This document shows, one piece after another, positions 41,984 to 51,694 of a stretch of 57,554 bases of DNA. The stretch's first letter is position 1. The number at the start of each line of letters is the position of its first letter. A model generated the notes under the pieces. It was not told the origin of the DNA. It searched no databases and was given only the letters and a program-made list of their open reading frames with translations. The stretch spans positions 1-57,554 of the forward strand of contig NZ_JADEWO010000043.1 in assembly GCF_015207605.1 (NCBI RefSeq), given 5' to 3'. This DNA is from Oculatella sp. LEGE 06141 (GTDB taxonomy: Bacteria; Cyanobacteriota; Cyanobacteriia; Elainellales; Elainellaceae). A program made the position numbers and the translations under genes.

Positions 41984-42688
41984 TCAACAGAAGGAGGATG
42001 CACCGTGGCTGGTGCTGTCTGGCGTGTTCTGGGTTGTGTCGCGCCGCAGCAGGTCTGCCAACTGGGGAGCCGTAAAATCTGCAACAACAAGGCTGGCACC
42101 CAAATCGTGCAGATCTTGCAACGCCTGAGTGGAAGCAATGCCAACGGTCAAAATTCCGGCACTCACGGCTGAACGGATGCCCGATGGCGAATCTTCAAAG
42201 GCGATCGCCTCCTCGGCTGGAACATGCAACTCGGCTAACGCCACCTGATAGGGCATTGGATCGGGTTTACCTTTAGGAAGTTCATCCCCCAGGACAACCG
42301 TTTCAAAGCGGTGCTCCAGTCCTAAAACCTGCAACAAAAATACAGCATTCTCCGCTGGAGCATTCGTCACTATTGCTTTTTTTAGTCCCTGCTCATCAGC
42401 CCACTGCATCACATCAAACAGCCCTGGCATAGGCTTGAGGGCATTCGTCGCCCGGTTACGAAACTCTGCTTCCTTAAAGCGACTCAACGCAGAGCCTTCT
42501 TCTAACGACAACTGAGGCAGCAAGTTTTTAACGATGTCAATATTGAGCCGTCCACTGAAGCGCGAATCGTAAAAGGGGCGATCGATCTCAATTCCGTAGG
42601 GTTTTAGAACGTCTTTCCAGGTTTGATAATGAATCGGGTCAGTATTCGCTAACGTCCCGTCCAAATCAAACAACAGCGCCTGCAACAT
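41984..42688 (-). CDS. HAD-superfamily hydrolase, phosphoglucomutase-like
   Basis: A 234-residue HAD phosphatase or mutase. Motif I is LLFDLDGTLANTDPIHYQTW, with nucleophile and acid Asp; motif II is AIVTNAP; motif III is GKPDPMPY; motif IV is AIAFEDSPSGIRSA. The cap is of the beta-phosphoglucomutase (C1) type. The exact substrate, sugar phosphate or other, is unclear. GGGGGA precedes the ATG at 42688. Confidence 0.88.
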   Translation of the reverse strand: MLQALLFDLDGTLANTDPIHYQTWKDVLKPYGIEIDRPFYDSRFSGRLNIDIVKNLLPQLSLEEGSALSRFKEAEFRNRATNALKPMPGLFDVMQWADEQGLKKAIVTNAPAENAVFLLQVLGLEHRFETVVLGDELPKGKPDPMPYQVALAELHVPAEEAIAFEDSPSGIRSAVSAGILTVGIASTQALQDLHDLGASLVVADFTAPQLADLLRRDTTQNTPDSTSHGASSFC

Positions 42689-42899
42689 GTGTTTGTCCCC
42701 CAACTGCTCTAGCCCAACTGTATAAGGTTACAAAGGAATGTAACAAAGTATAACGGGGGATACTGGGTTCACAATTTGCCGCTTAACGGGTTCGAGCAGC
42801 GAATCGTGAACCTGCTGCCTGATCAGCGTCCTCAACAGACGTTGAACCCTGCGTTCACTCCCATTCGCTTGCTGCTCAGTGCAAGGCTATGGGCATTGG

Positions 42900-43250
42900 T
42901 CAAAAGGTTGACCCGTTCCAACCCCACATGGCACCTTTGGCATCGGCAAATTCAATGTAAGTGCGGTTGGTTGGTACACCGATCGCTTCGTTAACCTGTT
43001 GGCAAAAATCCTGGCTCATCGCCTTGGTTTGAGCCGGATTCATCGTGCCAACGCTTTTAATTTCGATGTAACACACGGGTTCGGTAGTCCCGGCAAACGT
43101 CATGGGCACCTCTGGTTCAAAGGCGGTCATAACATAGTATTCTGGTTTGCCAAGGTGTTTCGCCAGACTGGCAGAAAGACGTTTCAGCATCGCCTCCACT
43201 TCAGTCTTTGCGGGAGCCGTAACGGATGTTTGAATTTTAATCAAAGGCAT
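42900..43250 (-). CDS. Macrophage migration inhibitory factor-like tautomerase
   Basis: A 116-residue MIF homologue. It begins MPLIKIQTSV, so that after removal of Met the catalytic Pro1 is free; Lys at about position 32 of the fold and the NRTYIEFADAKGAMWGWNGSTF tail match the trimer family. It should have phenylpyruvate tautomerase activity. MIF-type proteins occur in Prochlorococcus and other cyanobacteria with poor tautomerase activity, and their cell role is unknown. Confidence 0.92.
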   Translation of the reverse strand: MPLIKIQTSVTAPAKTEVEAMLKRLSASLAKHLGKPEYYVMTAFEPEVPMTFAGTTEPVCYIEIKSVGTMNPAQTKAMSQDFCQQVNEAIGVPTNRTYIEFADAKGAMWGWNGSTF

Positions 43251-43345
43251 AGTGTATGGCTTTAACCCCCAGCTATAGGCCAGTTACAGGTCAATTATGG
43301 GTCAGGAAATCTGTGGAACGTTTTGGTCTGGCTTCAACGCTCTGT

Positions 43346-43392
43346 AATCGGCTCAACGTTCAATCGGCTCAACGTTCAATCGGCTCAACGTT
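43346..43392. repeat. 16-bp tandem repeat at the end of the flavin reductase gene
   Basis: Two full and one partial copies of AATCGGCTCAACGTTC. The last copy touches the stop codon of the flavin reductase gene. AACGTT inside the unit is palindromic. Confidence 0.85.
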
Positions 43393-43882
43393 ATCCGCCG
43401 TATTGCCAACCTGTACTTTCTAACAGCAGCGGCTCGCCCTCGCGGTGAACTCCTGCCGCAATCACTTCGCCTACAAAAACGGTGTGATCGCCCTTTTCGA
43501 CCGACTCCAGCACTTGACATTCAACGTAACCCAGTGAATCCGACAAAATCGGGCATCCTGTTTCACCCAGGTAAAATTCAATATCTTCAAACTTGTTGCC
43601 AACCCGACGTTGCGGCTTAAAAAACTTTTGAGCCACCTCTTTCTGGGTAGCTTCTAAAACAGTGAGGGCAAACACTTGGCTGGACTTGATCATGGCATGT
43701 GAGCCAGAGTCTTGCTTCACGCAAGCTACCACTAGCGGCGGCTCAAAGGATGCCTGCATGACCCAGCTCGCAGTAAAACCATTCACCTCATCGCCGTCTT
43801 TGACACCGCAGACATACAGTCCGTGGGGAATTTTTCGCAGCATGGTTTTCTTGGCTTGTGCGTCTAGCAAGGCGTTACCCAT
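43391..43882 (-). CDS. Flavin reductase-like FMN-binding protein
   Basis: A 163-residue split-barrel protein of the flavin reductase family. It includes IPHGLYVCGVKDGDEVNGF, the FMN-binding TASWVMQASFEPPLVVAC and the closing GDHTVFVGEVIAAGVH. Such proteins reduce free flavin with NAD(P)H, or are the C-terminal domain of diflavin flavoproteins in cyanobacteria, which this resembles as a stand-alone copy. The start at 43882 has an AAAGG directly before it; an internal ATG 13 codons in is the other choice. Confidence 0.88.
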   Translation of the reverse strand: MGNALLDAQAKKTMLRKIPHGLYVCGVKDGDEVNGFTASWVMQASFEPPLVVACVKQDSGSHAMIKSSQVFALTVLEATQKEVAQKFFKPQRRVGNKFEDIEFYLGETGCPILSDSLGYVECQVLESVEKGDHTVFVGEVIAAGVHREGEPLLLESTGWQYGG

Positions 43883-44162
43883 CCTTTCGTTGAACTACAC
43901 CGTTAAGTTTAAGCGCAAATGTGGTGGCTCGATTCTCTCGCGAGGGGCATTTGAACCGGGGCGATCGCTCCAGCAACAGGGAAAATCAGCACTGAATGAT
44001 CGGGCAATTTATCAATCGACTTATCAATCGACATAGAGAGATCGGTAGAAACCAGTATTGTGGTAACAGGGCATGAGGCGATCGCCCAACGCCCCAATCC
44101 GGCAAGCGCTGATTGTTCCGGGTGTTCCCAATCATCCAGTAGATAGCTTTTTGACGCTAACA

Positions 44163-44498
44163 ATGGCAAAACTTAAAATTGTCGAGCAGTTTGATAGCCG
44201 TTTTAGCCTTGAACCAGAGGCACAGGCCACCCTGTTTAAACTGCTAACGAGTGACTCATTTTGTCAGCAGGTGAGCCAGCAGACCAAGTGCGACACGGTT
44301 GAATTCACTGAAATGCTGTTCCAACCCGTTCCCTATAGCTTAAACGCCACGAAGGGAATGCCGGTTGAGTACGAGCAATATCACCAGTCGCCCGATTATG
44401 CCATCATCAACGTGCCGCCCAACTTTATGTTTACGGCAAAAATCTTCCAACCCAGTCGGCTTTGCGCGATCTACCGCAAACTGACCCGCGAGACTTGA
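44163..44498 (+). CDS. Conserved-type hypothetical protein
   Basis: A 111-residue protein I do not recognise. It begins MAKLKIVEQFDSRFSLEPEA and contains TEMLFQPVPYSLNATKGMPV and PDYAIINVPPNFMFTAKIF. It has no signal peptide, membrane span or cysteine cluster and looks soluble. The ATG at 44163 removes an upstream extension with no coding character. The GIY-YIG gene starts 93 bases later on the same strand. Confidence 0.6.
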   Translation: MAKLKIVEQFDSRFSLEPEAQATLFKLLTSDSFCQQVSQQTKCDTVEFTEMLFQPVPYSLNATKGMPVEYEQYHQSPDYAIINVPPNFMFTAKIFQPSRLCAIYRKLTRET

Positions 44499-44590
44499 AT
44501 TTTGACCGTCTCGCTCTGCCGTTCCCATCGGCCACCGATCTCCACAGATCTGTACAGAATTGCACAGCATTGCTGAAATCAACCATTGCC

Positions 44591-45130
44591 ATGACTTCTG
44601 ACACTAGTACCCCAACCCTGGCTGAACTGGACTATATTCCCTACCTGGATGAGCAGGGGCAATTGACCGACCAGTTTGACGGCAAGGTTGGCGTGTATGC
44701 CATTTTTGATCAAGCCGAACAGTTGCGCTACATTGGCTACTCACGCGATGTGTCGCTAAGCCTTAAACAACATCTGGTACGGCAGCCGCGGCATTGCCAT
44801 TGGGTAAAGGTGCAGACGATCGCCCGTCCTAGCCGCACCCAGCTAGAAGCCATGCGAGATAGCTGGATTGCCGAGAATGGTTGCACTCCAGTGGGCAATG
44901 CTGCTGATGAACCGTTGTGGAATCAGGCGATCGACGCAAAAACAAAAATGACTGCCGCGGAACAGGCCGAATATGCAGCCAGCGACGACCTTGGAAAAAT
45001 TAAAACCTTGAAACGGGTTGCTCGCCGAGTCGAAGCAGAGGTTCTGGCAGACCTGGAAGCCCGTGGGGTCACGATGCCAGTGCGCTTTGACCCAAAACTA
45101 AAAGAAGAAGGACTACTGAACTTGAAGTAG
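44591..45130 (+). CDS. GIY-YIG nuclease superfamily protein
   Basis: A 179-residue protein with a GIY-YIG-like domain: GVYAIFDQAEQLRYIGYSRD near 33-52, where GVY and YIG form the two strands. The catalytic Arg may be in SRDVSLSL; a Glu candidate is in ENGCTPVGN. A helical tail (AEQAEYAASDDLGKIKTLKR) follows. Cyanobacterial members of this form are common and uncharacterised. The ATG at 44591 begins a typical soluble protein; upstream codons do not. It ends two bases before a convergent gene. Confidence 0.75.
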   Translation: MTSDTSTPTLAELDYIPYLDEQGQLTDQFDGKVGVYAIFDQAEQLRYIGYSRDVSLSLKQHLVRQPRHCHWVKVQTIARPSRTQLEAMRDSWIAENGCTPVGNAADEPLWNQAIDAKTKMTAAEQAEYAASDDLGKIKTLKRVARRVEAEVLADLEARGVTMPVRFDPKLKEEGLLNLK

Positions 45131-45132
45131 GT

Positions 45133-45825
45133 TCACGTTTTAGATTGGGTCAGTTCAGAATAAGCCGTTGCTGTATCTCGCATGTGCAGAAACTCTTCTT
45201 TGAGCCGTTTGTACTGCGCCTCATACTTGAGCCGATTGTCTCGAATCAGTGTGGGGTCATAATCAGCAATTTGAATGCCGATCAGCGCTTCTCGAATGAG
45301 ATGCACATAAATACTTTGCAGCTCGGCTGCCTTTTTCAACAAGTTATCCAACTGGGCGATCGCCCGTTCGTAGGTATCGCTCTGGTTACTATAGATGCGA
45401 GATCTTGAAATCAAATTAGCAATGCGAGCGGCATCACTGTGCTGCACCTTAATCTGCGATAGCTCTGCTTCGATTTGCAGATGCTCTCGAATAATAGTAG
45501 ACAGTTCGATCGCCGTTTCCAGCTTAGAATCGGGAGATGGAGGTCGCTTTGAACCAGGCTTCTTCACATCAGACAGGGCATGCCACGAGTAGATGTATTC
45601 CACGTCCCCCTCAGCCGTTAACCTGGGAAAAACCATTTCAACCCGGCTCACGTTTTTAACCCGGACAGGAATGCCGTAATTCTTCAACGGCAAATTGGGA
45701 TAGCGCACATCTGCACCGTTCACATACACCGTATCACTTGCGCTAATCAGCCTTGCTTTTTGACGACGGTAGATCCAGATACCTGCTATTGCAGCAGCGA
45801 TCATGAGCAGAGCAATTCTTAGCAT
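45133..45825 (-). CDS. Membrane-anchored coiled-coil protein, unknown
   Basis: A 230-residue protein with one N-terminal span (LRIALLMIAAAIAGIWIYRR), then a small beta-rich part (ADVRYPNLPLKNYGIPVRVK) and a long helical C-terminal half with heptad-like pattern (about 100-225). No known motif. Topology would put most of the protein in the periplasm or lumen if the span acts as an uncleaved signal anchor, although the RRQK after it favours an inside C terminus. Function unknown. Confidence 0.65.
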   Translation of the reverse strand: MLRIALLMIAAAIAGIWIYRRQKARLISASDTVYVNGADVRYPNLPLKNYGIPVRVKNVSRVEMVFPRLTAEGDVEYIYSWHALSDVKKPGSKRPPSPDSKLETAIELSTIIREHLQIEAELSQIKVQHSDAARIANLISRSRIYSNQSDTYERAIAQLDNLLKKAAELQSIYVHLIREALIGIQIADYDPTLIRDNRLKYEAQYKRLKEEFLHMRDTATAYSELTQSKT

Positions 45826-46107
45826 GGTAATAGCGACAGTTGATAGACAGTCTAGAGGCGTTTCAACACCAGGCGGAGCGTCTAGGAATGGTATGAACGG
45901 TTGGTGCAGCTTGAAGCCCCGGCAGATCGTTCAACGGTGTGCTCCTGGGTTCGGCCCTCTATATTGTCTCTGATTCGCCAGTCTGCCGACAACGCCGAAC
46001 AGAGGATTGCACCCACCGATCCCGCAACGCTCCATTATCCCGCAACGCTCCCTTAAAGAACGGCGGCTCAAAGTCCTTTAATGGAGCGCTGTCCTGCCTC
46101 GCCGTCG

Positions 46108-47334
46108 TTACTCATCCTGCTCCAAGGCAGCAAGAACAACTTTGGGAGCCAGCTTATCTTTAAACCAAACCACGCGAGCGGGAGTGTTGTTGACCTTCAC
46201 ACCCGCCTTCTCCAGGTTCAAGCGTTCTGAAACGGCAAGCACTAGATTGTCGCAACCCGATTGCCGCACCTGAGAAAACTTTTTACGCAGGTATTCTGGT
46301 CGCCAATATCCAACAATCTCCAGCAAAAAGGTGCGCCCGTCGGGATGTTTCAGCCGAAAGTCTGGAATCATAACGCTGCCCGGAATCGGAATAAGATCCA
46401 CTTCTCGTTCCAACACCCAGTCTGTTTTCAATGTTTGCCAGCGCTCAGCAAATGAGGCTTCTAACATACTGTCGTAGGGCTTTCCGGGTGGATAATGGCT
46501 CACCAGGCCACACTGAGAGTCGATCGCAAAGCGGCGTGTTTTGGGTGTGTTGGAGTAGCTATCGCGCGTTTGCAGTTCAGCCGCCAGGCTCCACTTGGTG
46601 ACATGCAGCAGCGCCGGAATGAGTTTAGCAATGTCCAATCCGTAGCGCGTGCTGGGTTTAAACAAACTGGTGGGGCCATCAATCGAAATTGTGAATCCGT
46701 GATCGGCATCGCCCTCAATATAGGTCATCAAGCCAAACAGCTTCAGGTACCGAAACAGCAGCTTATATTCTCCCGGATCGTTGCGATGGGCGTTAATGCG
46801 AATATGGCTGGCTTTATAGAAAATGCCTTGAACTTGGGACAGGTTGTAGCGATGCAACAATGCCTCTGGGGTAGGCGCTTCAAACTGGGTCAAAATCCGA
46901 TTTTCGACCAGATCAGCATATAATCCGGCGCGGATCTGGTCGGGCAACACCTCTTGCTGAAGTTCCTCACTCAACCGAGTCGCCAGGGTATTAAGCGTAG
47001 CTGGTGCCGTTTGCGGTAAGGGAGCCGCTTGAGCCGAGAGGGCAAACACTTTCTGCCGCAGCAATTGCGGATCAAGTGGGCTGACAATCTCAAACTGGCT
47101 AAAGGCATCTGCTTTGAGCAAGTGCGCCAGTCCTCGTCTGATGCGGTAGTCGGTGTCTTCCCCCTCTAGCTCTTGCAGTTGGCGATTAAGCTCCCCTTGC
47201 GTTTTGCCAACGGCCTGCTGAAATAGCGTGATTAAATCGGTCGCGATCGCCCGATACTGACCCTCCATCGCTAACCGCTTAGGGGCGATCGACTCTCCAT
47301 GCAGACGGTGCAGCAGTAAATCGGTCGGTAACAT
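46108..47334 (-). CDS. Bax1-like DUF790 nuclease
   Basis: A 408-residue DUF790 protein. The C-terminal part shows a PD-(D/E)xK core: WVLEREVDLIP, SVMIPDFRLKHPD and FLLEIVGYWRPEYL, giving Glu, Asp and Glu-x-(V). The N terminus MLPTDLLLHRLHGESIAPK is typical. Archaeal Bax1 works with the XPB helicase as a structure-specific DNA endonuclease in repair. No XPB-like gene is within the window, so the partner is elsewhere or the protein acts otherwise. The GT4 gene lies upstream on the same strand with 46 bases between. Confidence 0.85.
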   Translation of the reverse strand: MLPTDLLLHRLHGESIAPKRLAMEGQYRAIATDLITLFQQAVGKTQGELNRQLQELEGEDTDYRIRRGLAHLLKADAFSQFEIVSPLDPQLLRQKVFALSAQAAPLPQTAPATLNTLATRLSEELQQEVLPDQIRAGLYADLVENRILTQFEAPTPEALLHRYNLSQVQGIFYKASHIRINAHRNDPGEYKLLFRYLKLFGLMTYIEGDADHGFTISIDGPTSLFKPSTRYGLDIAKLIPALLHVTKWSLAAELQTRDSYSNTPKTRRFAIDSQCGLVSHYPPGKPYDSMLEASFAERWQTLKTDWVLEREVDLIPIPGSVMIPDFRLKHPDGRTFLLEIVGYWRPEYLRKKFSQVRQSGCDNLVLAVSERLNLEKAGVKVNNTPARVVWFKDKLAPKVVLAALEQDE

Positions 47335-47380
47335 GGTTGAAATTCAAATCCAGGGGCGTGTTCAAACTCTAAGCGTAGCG

Positions 47381-48571
47381 TTACAGCCACTCCGTTTGAC
47401 TGCGCTCGTGCAGCACTCGTCCGTAAACGGCTTCCGTTTGCTTGGCAAGCTTATCCCATCTAAACCGACGTTCTAAATCTTCATAGGCATTGTCGATCAG
47501 CCATTGAGCATAGCCGGGGTTTTTGAGAACCTCCAAAATTCCCCAGGAGACCGAGTCAACCTGACCCGCTTTGGTCACCAGCCCCGTTTTAGTGTGACGC
47601 ACCACCTCTGGAAATCCACCCGCATCGGAAACCACCACTGGCACCCTGGCGGCAAAACTCTCTAGCGCAACAATACCAAACGGCTCATATAAGCTGGGAA
47701 ACACGGCACAATCAGCCACCGTTTGAAATCGGTTCAAATCATCATCAGACATGAACCCGGTGAAATAGCACTTATCCCAGATGCCCAAATTCCAGGCTTG
47801 CTGCTGTAAATGATCCGTATTGCCGCCGCCAATAATAACAAACTTCACGGCATGGTTCATTTCCCAGAGCACAGTGGGAGCCGCATTAAGCAAAACACTC
47901 ACCCCTTTTTCGTGGGTCATACGCCCCACGTAATACACAATCTGTTCGCTGTCGCTCGCAAACCGTCGCCGAAACGGCCAAAAATCGAAATCGTGAAGAC
48001 GTTGCTTCTTTTCCGGGCGGATGCCATTGTAAACAACATCAATTTTGTCCCACGGGCTTTTGAGCGTACGTTCAACCTCATGCCGCATATAGTTGGTACA
48101 CACAATCACCCGCCAGGCATTGTAAGCCAGATCGGTTTCTTTGCTGTTGATGTAATAGTGGGTGGTGGTGTACAAACCGTTATAACGACCATACTCCGTC
48201 GCATGTACGGTAGCGACCAGGGGCACTTTAAAAAGGTGTTTGAGGGCGATCGCCGCATCTGCTACCAGCCAGTCGTGGGCATGAACAATATCAAATGGGC
48301 CATCTTCCAGCATGAGCTTGCCGCCGTGCCGTCCCATGCTCTCATTCATGTTAGTCACCCAGCCAAAAAAATCGTAGCCGGGTGCAACAGAAACACGGTG
48401 AATGCGAACCCCGTCTACCACTTCATAGCGAGGCGCTTCGCCAAATTCGACGGTTAACAGGTGAATGTCATGCCCCAACTTCACCAACTCTGGATACAGT
48501 TCTGCAACATGACGGGCAATGCCGCCGATAATGCGAGGCGGAAATTCCCAAGCCAACACCAAAATCTTCAT
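47381..48571 (-). CDS. Glycosyltransferase family 4
   Basis: A 396-residue GT-B enzyme. The start MKILVLAWEFPPRIIGGIAR has the GG loop of GT4 and GT5, DIVHAHDWL the next strand, and the donor site is LYEPFGIVALESFAARVPV with the EX7E motif. It adds sugar from a nucleotide donor to an unknown acceptor. In cyanobacteria such proteins are often placed near glycogen synthase-like families. GCGGGA precedes the ATG. Confidence 0.88.
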   Translation of the reverse strand: MKILVLAWEFPPRIIGGIARHVAELYPELVKLGHDIHLLTVEFGEAPRYEVVDGVRIHRVSVAPGYDFFGWVTNMNESMGRHGGKLMLEDGPFDIVHAHDWLVADAAIALKHLFKVPLVATVHATEYGRYNGLYTTTHYYINSKETDLAYNAWRVIVCTNYMRHEVERTLKSPWDKIDVVYNGIRPEKKQRLHDFDFWPFRRRFASDSEQIVYYVGRMTHEKGVSVLLNAAPTVLWEMNHAVKFVIIGGGNTDHLQQQAWNLGIWDKCYFTGFMSDDDLNRFQTVADCAVFPSLYEPFGIVALESFAARVPVVVSDAGGFPEVVRHTKTGLVTKAGQVDSVSWGILEVLKNPGYAQWLIDNAYEDLERRFRWDKLAKQTEAVYGRVLHERSQTEWL

Positions 48572-48945
48572 TCCCGCCCTCGCAGCTTTACACAGGTTCC
48601 GAAATCTTTACACGATGTAACTTCACTCATCAGCATATGCAATGCAGTCAGAAGTTGCCAAGGCTTAGAGCGGGTGCCAAAAGTTCTACCATTGGTGTCT
48701 GGTAATTTGTTGATCCCGATGGGTAGGCTGGATTAAGGAACGGGTATGCGGCAACGTAGCAGACCTTCGTAGCAGACCTGCATCAGTGTGCGATCGCAAT
48801 CTATCCACACACTCCTGGCAGTAAAAACTTAGATCCCCGCTATATCTGAGCTGAATCTTCTGTTTCTAGTTTATTTAAGTTGTGACCCTTTCTGCGAATA
48901 GACAGCAGTTGCGGGTGTATACAAACCTATTACACGGTTAGAGCG
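48572..48945. other. Intergenic region, divergent promoters
   Basis: About 370 bases between the GT4 gene and the Usp gene. It contains a short direct repeat GTAGCAGACCT (48757-48767, and again from 48770) and a GTGCGATCGCAAT HIP1 site near 48790. No gene or stable RNA seen. Confidence 0.4.
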
Positions 48946-49899
48946 ATGAATCATAACGGTTTTGGTTTGCACCTACCCTTTTTGCTGATCACCGATGGCT
49001 CTCACAGAGATGAGGTCGCTCAACAGCTACTCACGCCAGTGGCACAGCTACTGCATTCGCCAGAAAATCAACCTGAATCGCCAGCCATACTAGATACACC
49101 GTCTCATACTATCCGATCGCTAATCAAGACTTTGCAATCCGCCCAACCCTCTCCACCTGGGTTAATTGCAATCGGTTGGCCGCCAGGAAATAAAGCCCAG
49201 CACCGGATGGCCAATGCCAAACTTCCGCTTGGGATGGGTTCCAGAGTGTTCGAAACCCTGCTGCGCCAGACCGCCTGTCCGTTACTGGTGATGCGTGTGC
49301 CAGAAACAGAAGGCTGGGAACCAAGCTGGAAGCGGGTGCTGCTGGTAGTCAATCGCTCAGATGCCACCAAACAGGCGATCGCCATCACTCAACAGTTAAT
49401 CCCGGCAGGCGTGCAGCAAGTTACAATTCTTAATGTACAGCCTCCCCTATCCGCGCCCTATCCGCTGGGACCCTTTAGTCCGTTTGCCATGCCTATGCCC
49501 AGTTGGCAGTTAACGCATTCTCTCCAGCAAGTTCAAAAAGAACAGGGGGAACACCTGGTTAGCCGTGTTCAATCCGCCTTGAAGCAGTCAGCCATAGAGA
49601 TTCAACTTTCTGCTCAGGTCGGAGAACCGGGTGCTACGATTTGCCGGATGGCAGAGCAAGCAGATGTCATTATCATGGGGTACAACTCAATCCAGTGGGT
49701 CGTGGCAGCTAATCGCACACCCGTTTTTCGGTACGCCCGACTGAGCGCCGTCAGCCACTACGTACTTCAACACGCTCCCTGTCCTGTGCTGTTTTGTCGA
49801 ACATCTCACCTGACGCTGCCGCTCAAGCTCTTTTCCCAAGACAAGGCAAAACAGCAGGCTCAGACAGGTCAGGAACGCTCAGCACAAGATACTCTATAA
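48946..49899 (+). CDS. Universal stress protein, tandem Usp-like
   Basis: A 317-residue protein with a C-terminal UspA domain (about 120-285): KRVLLVVNRSDATKQAIAI, then VGEPGATICRMAEQADVIIM and APCPVLFCR. The N-terminal half (LPFLLITDGSHRDEVAQQLL) resembles a second, degenerate Usp-like or CbiX-type fold. The ATP-binding G-2X-G-9X-G(S/T) signature is not clear, so it may not bind ATP. It precedes sasA by 59 bases on the same strand. Confidence 0.75.
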   Translation: MNHNGFGLHLPFLLITDGSHRDEVAQQLLTPVAQLLHSPENQPESPAILDTPSHTIRSLIKTLQSAQPSPPGLIAIGWPPGNKAQHRMANAKLPLGMGSRVFETLLRQTACPLLVMRVPETEGWEPSWKRVLLVVNRSDATKQAIAITQQLIPAGVQQVTILNVQPPLSAPYPLGPFSPFAMPMPSWQLTHSLQQVQKEQGEHLVSRVQSALKQSAIEIQLSAQVGEPGATICRMAEQADVIIMGYNSIQWVVAANRTPVFRYARLSAVSHYVLQHAPCPVLFCRTSHLTLPLKLFSQDKAKQQAQTGQERSAQDTL

Positions 49900-49958
49900 A
49901 TAGTAAAGAAAAACAAAAAATTCAGCGTCTCTCCAGATAGTTATACCAGTCAGGTCTC

Positions 49959-51131
49959 ATGGAGGCATTGCCTAAATCGAACACTAGTTCAGAGGCGGTT
50001 TTACAGCTCTTGTTATTTGTAGACAAGCGCCCCAACTCGCTTGAGAAAACTCGCCAAATTCGCAACTACTTAAGCGAGCTGGAAGCCAGCCATCATTTTG
50101 AGCTACAGGTGGTTGATGTTGGAGAACAGCCCCATCTAGCAGAACACTTTAAATTGGTAGCCACTCCCTCTCTGATTAAGATTCATCCCGAACCCTTTCA
50201 GACTCTAGCAGGCAGTACCCTCATTCCTCAGCTCAAAGATTGGTGGCCGCGCTGGCAAAAAGCAGCAGAAGAGTTTGAAGCCAATCTGCATAAGGCTGAC
50301 ATCAACGGAGCCGCTTCACAATCTACAATTGGTTCGATCGCCCATTCGGCTGAATTGCTGAAGCTCTCGGATGAAATCTTTCGTCTTAAGCGCGAAACGG
50401 ATGAACTAACCAATCATCTCAAGTTTAAAGACCGTTTAATTGACATCCTGGCTCATGATTTGCGTAACCCACTCACGGCGGTATCCATCGCCCTCGAAAC
50501 GTTAGAAATGGGCAACGGATTGAAGGAAAATGGGCGCAACCACCGTTTAACGCCTGCCATGACGGCTCAATTGCTAAAACATGCCCGGACTCAAACCAAA
50601 GCCATTGATCGCATGATCACCCATATCCTGCAAGCCGCAAAGGGAACAGAGGTCGGCTTCCAGATTCGACCGCAACGGGTCAGCTTGGGAGACCTGTGCC
50701 TGGATGTGATCGAGCGGTTGCGCGAGCAATTCATCGCCAAGGCGCAGCGCATCTCAACCGATATTCCGTCAGATTTGCCCACTGTTTACGCCGATCCAGA
50801 GCGGGTCAAGCAAGTGCTGGTGAACCTGCTAGATAATGCCATCAAATATACGCCAGAAGGCGGCACCATCGAGCTAACCACCCTACACCGCACCACCCAA
50901 AAAGTGCAGGTTACCATTTGCGATAATGGCCCTGGCATTCCGGAGGAAAACCAGGAACATATCTTTGAAGATCGCTTCCGGCTAGAACGGGATCAAGGAA
51001 AAGAGGGTTATGGTATCGGGCTATCTCTCTGCCGTCGAGTAATTCAAGCCCATTATGGTCAAATTTGGGTCGATTCGGTGCCCAACCACGGCAGCAGTTT
51101 TAACTTTACGCTCCCAGTGTACCGCCTTTAG
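49959..51131 (+). CDS. sasA: Circadian clock output histidine kinase SasA
   Basis: The 390-residue kinase that reads the KaiC phosphorylation state and passes phosphate to RpaA. The N-terminal KaiB-like thioredoxin fold takes about 12-100 ([39 protein letters not shown]). The H box is [16 protein letters not shown] with His166, the N box [18 protein letters not shown]1 [12 protein letters not shown] and G2 [14 protein letters not shown]. Length agrees with Synechococcus SasA (387). The kai genes are not in the window. Confidence 0.97.
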   Translation: MEALPKSNTSSEAVLQLLLFVDKRPNSLEKTRQIRNYLSELEASHHFELQVVDVGEQPHLAEHFKLVATPSLIKIHPEPFQTLAGSTLIPQLKDWWPRWQKAAEEFEANLHKADINGAASQSTIGSIAHSAELLKLSDEIFRLKRETDELTNHLKFKDRLIDILAHDLRNPLTAVSIALETLEMGNGLKENGRNHRLTPAMTAQLLKHARTQTKAIDRMITHILQAAKGTEVGFQIRPQRVSLGDLCLDVIERLREQFIAKAQRISTDIPSDLPTVYADPERVKQVLVNLLDNAIKYTPEGGTIELTTLHRTTQKVQVTICDNGPGIPEENQEHIFEDRFRLERDQGKEGYGIGLSLCRRVIQAHYGQIWVDSVPNHGSSFNFTLPVYRL

Positions 51132-51145
51132 ATTGTTCACCCGCT

Positions 51146-51490
51146 TCACCGCGACTCCAATAGCTGATGAATATGCTGAAGCTCGCTTAAGATAGCCTTG
51201 AGAAGTTCCTGTGTGGCGGTTTCAGTCGGCTCTTGAATCTTGATGGTGATTTGCTTGATGCCCAAGACCTCCTGTGCAAACCGAGCCACCTCGTTGGGAT
51301 GAAACAGCAGAGGATCGTCCTTATTTAGCCGTAATTCAGGATTAAGGCGCTTAGGGTCATAGGGTGGGTTCAGTTCGTTGAGGTCTGTATTGGAATAACG
51401 ATAGACGGAGGCACGAGACCGATTTAAGGCTTTTTGGACAGATTCGATCGGCATCAGTCCCTGCGAGTTAGTGGCGGCTTCAACATCCAT
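51146..51490 (-). CDS. Small helix-turn-helix-like protein
   Basis: A 114-residue protein, convergent with sasA. IESVQKALNRSRASVYRYSN looks like a helix-turn-helix with recognition helix SRASVYRY. The middle is PPYDPKRLNPELRLNKDDPL, then PNEVARFAQEVLGIKQITI, and a final helix. It resembles MerR- or resolvase-like DNA-binding parts found in cyanobacteria, but I do not know the family. A start at the internal Met13 is possible. Confidence 0.6.
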   Translation of the reverse strand: MDVEAATNSQGLMPIESVQKALNRSRASVYRYSNTDLNELNPPYDPKRLNPELRLNKDDPLLFHPNEVARFAQEVLGIKQITIKIQEPTETATQELLKAILSELQHIHQLLESR

Positions 51491-51694
51491 GCGCTGATTC
51501 TTATGAGTGCTGGTTCTGACGAGGAAGTCTCATCGCAACATCCTAACATCTCTAGAATCTTGTGTCGGGACAACTCAATCTTAGTTTGAGAAAAGAAACC
51601 AAACTTGGGAAAACGGCTGTCAGATGAGTGTGATTTTGGGTACACTTTGGACAACTCACGTCCCCATTCCAGCCCTAGCTCAATGGATTGGTCT

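Noticed and set aside
46020-46056. Direct repeat ATCCCGCAACGCTCC (two copies)
   Set aside because: Too short and few to support a named element.
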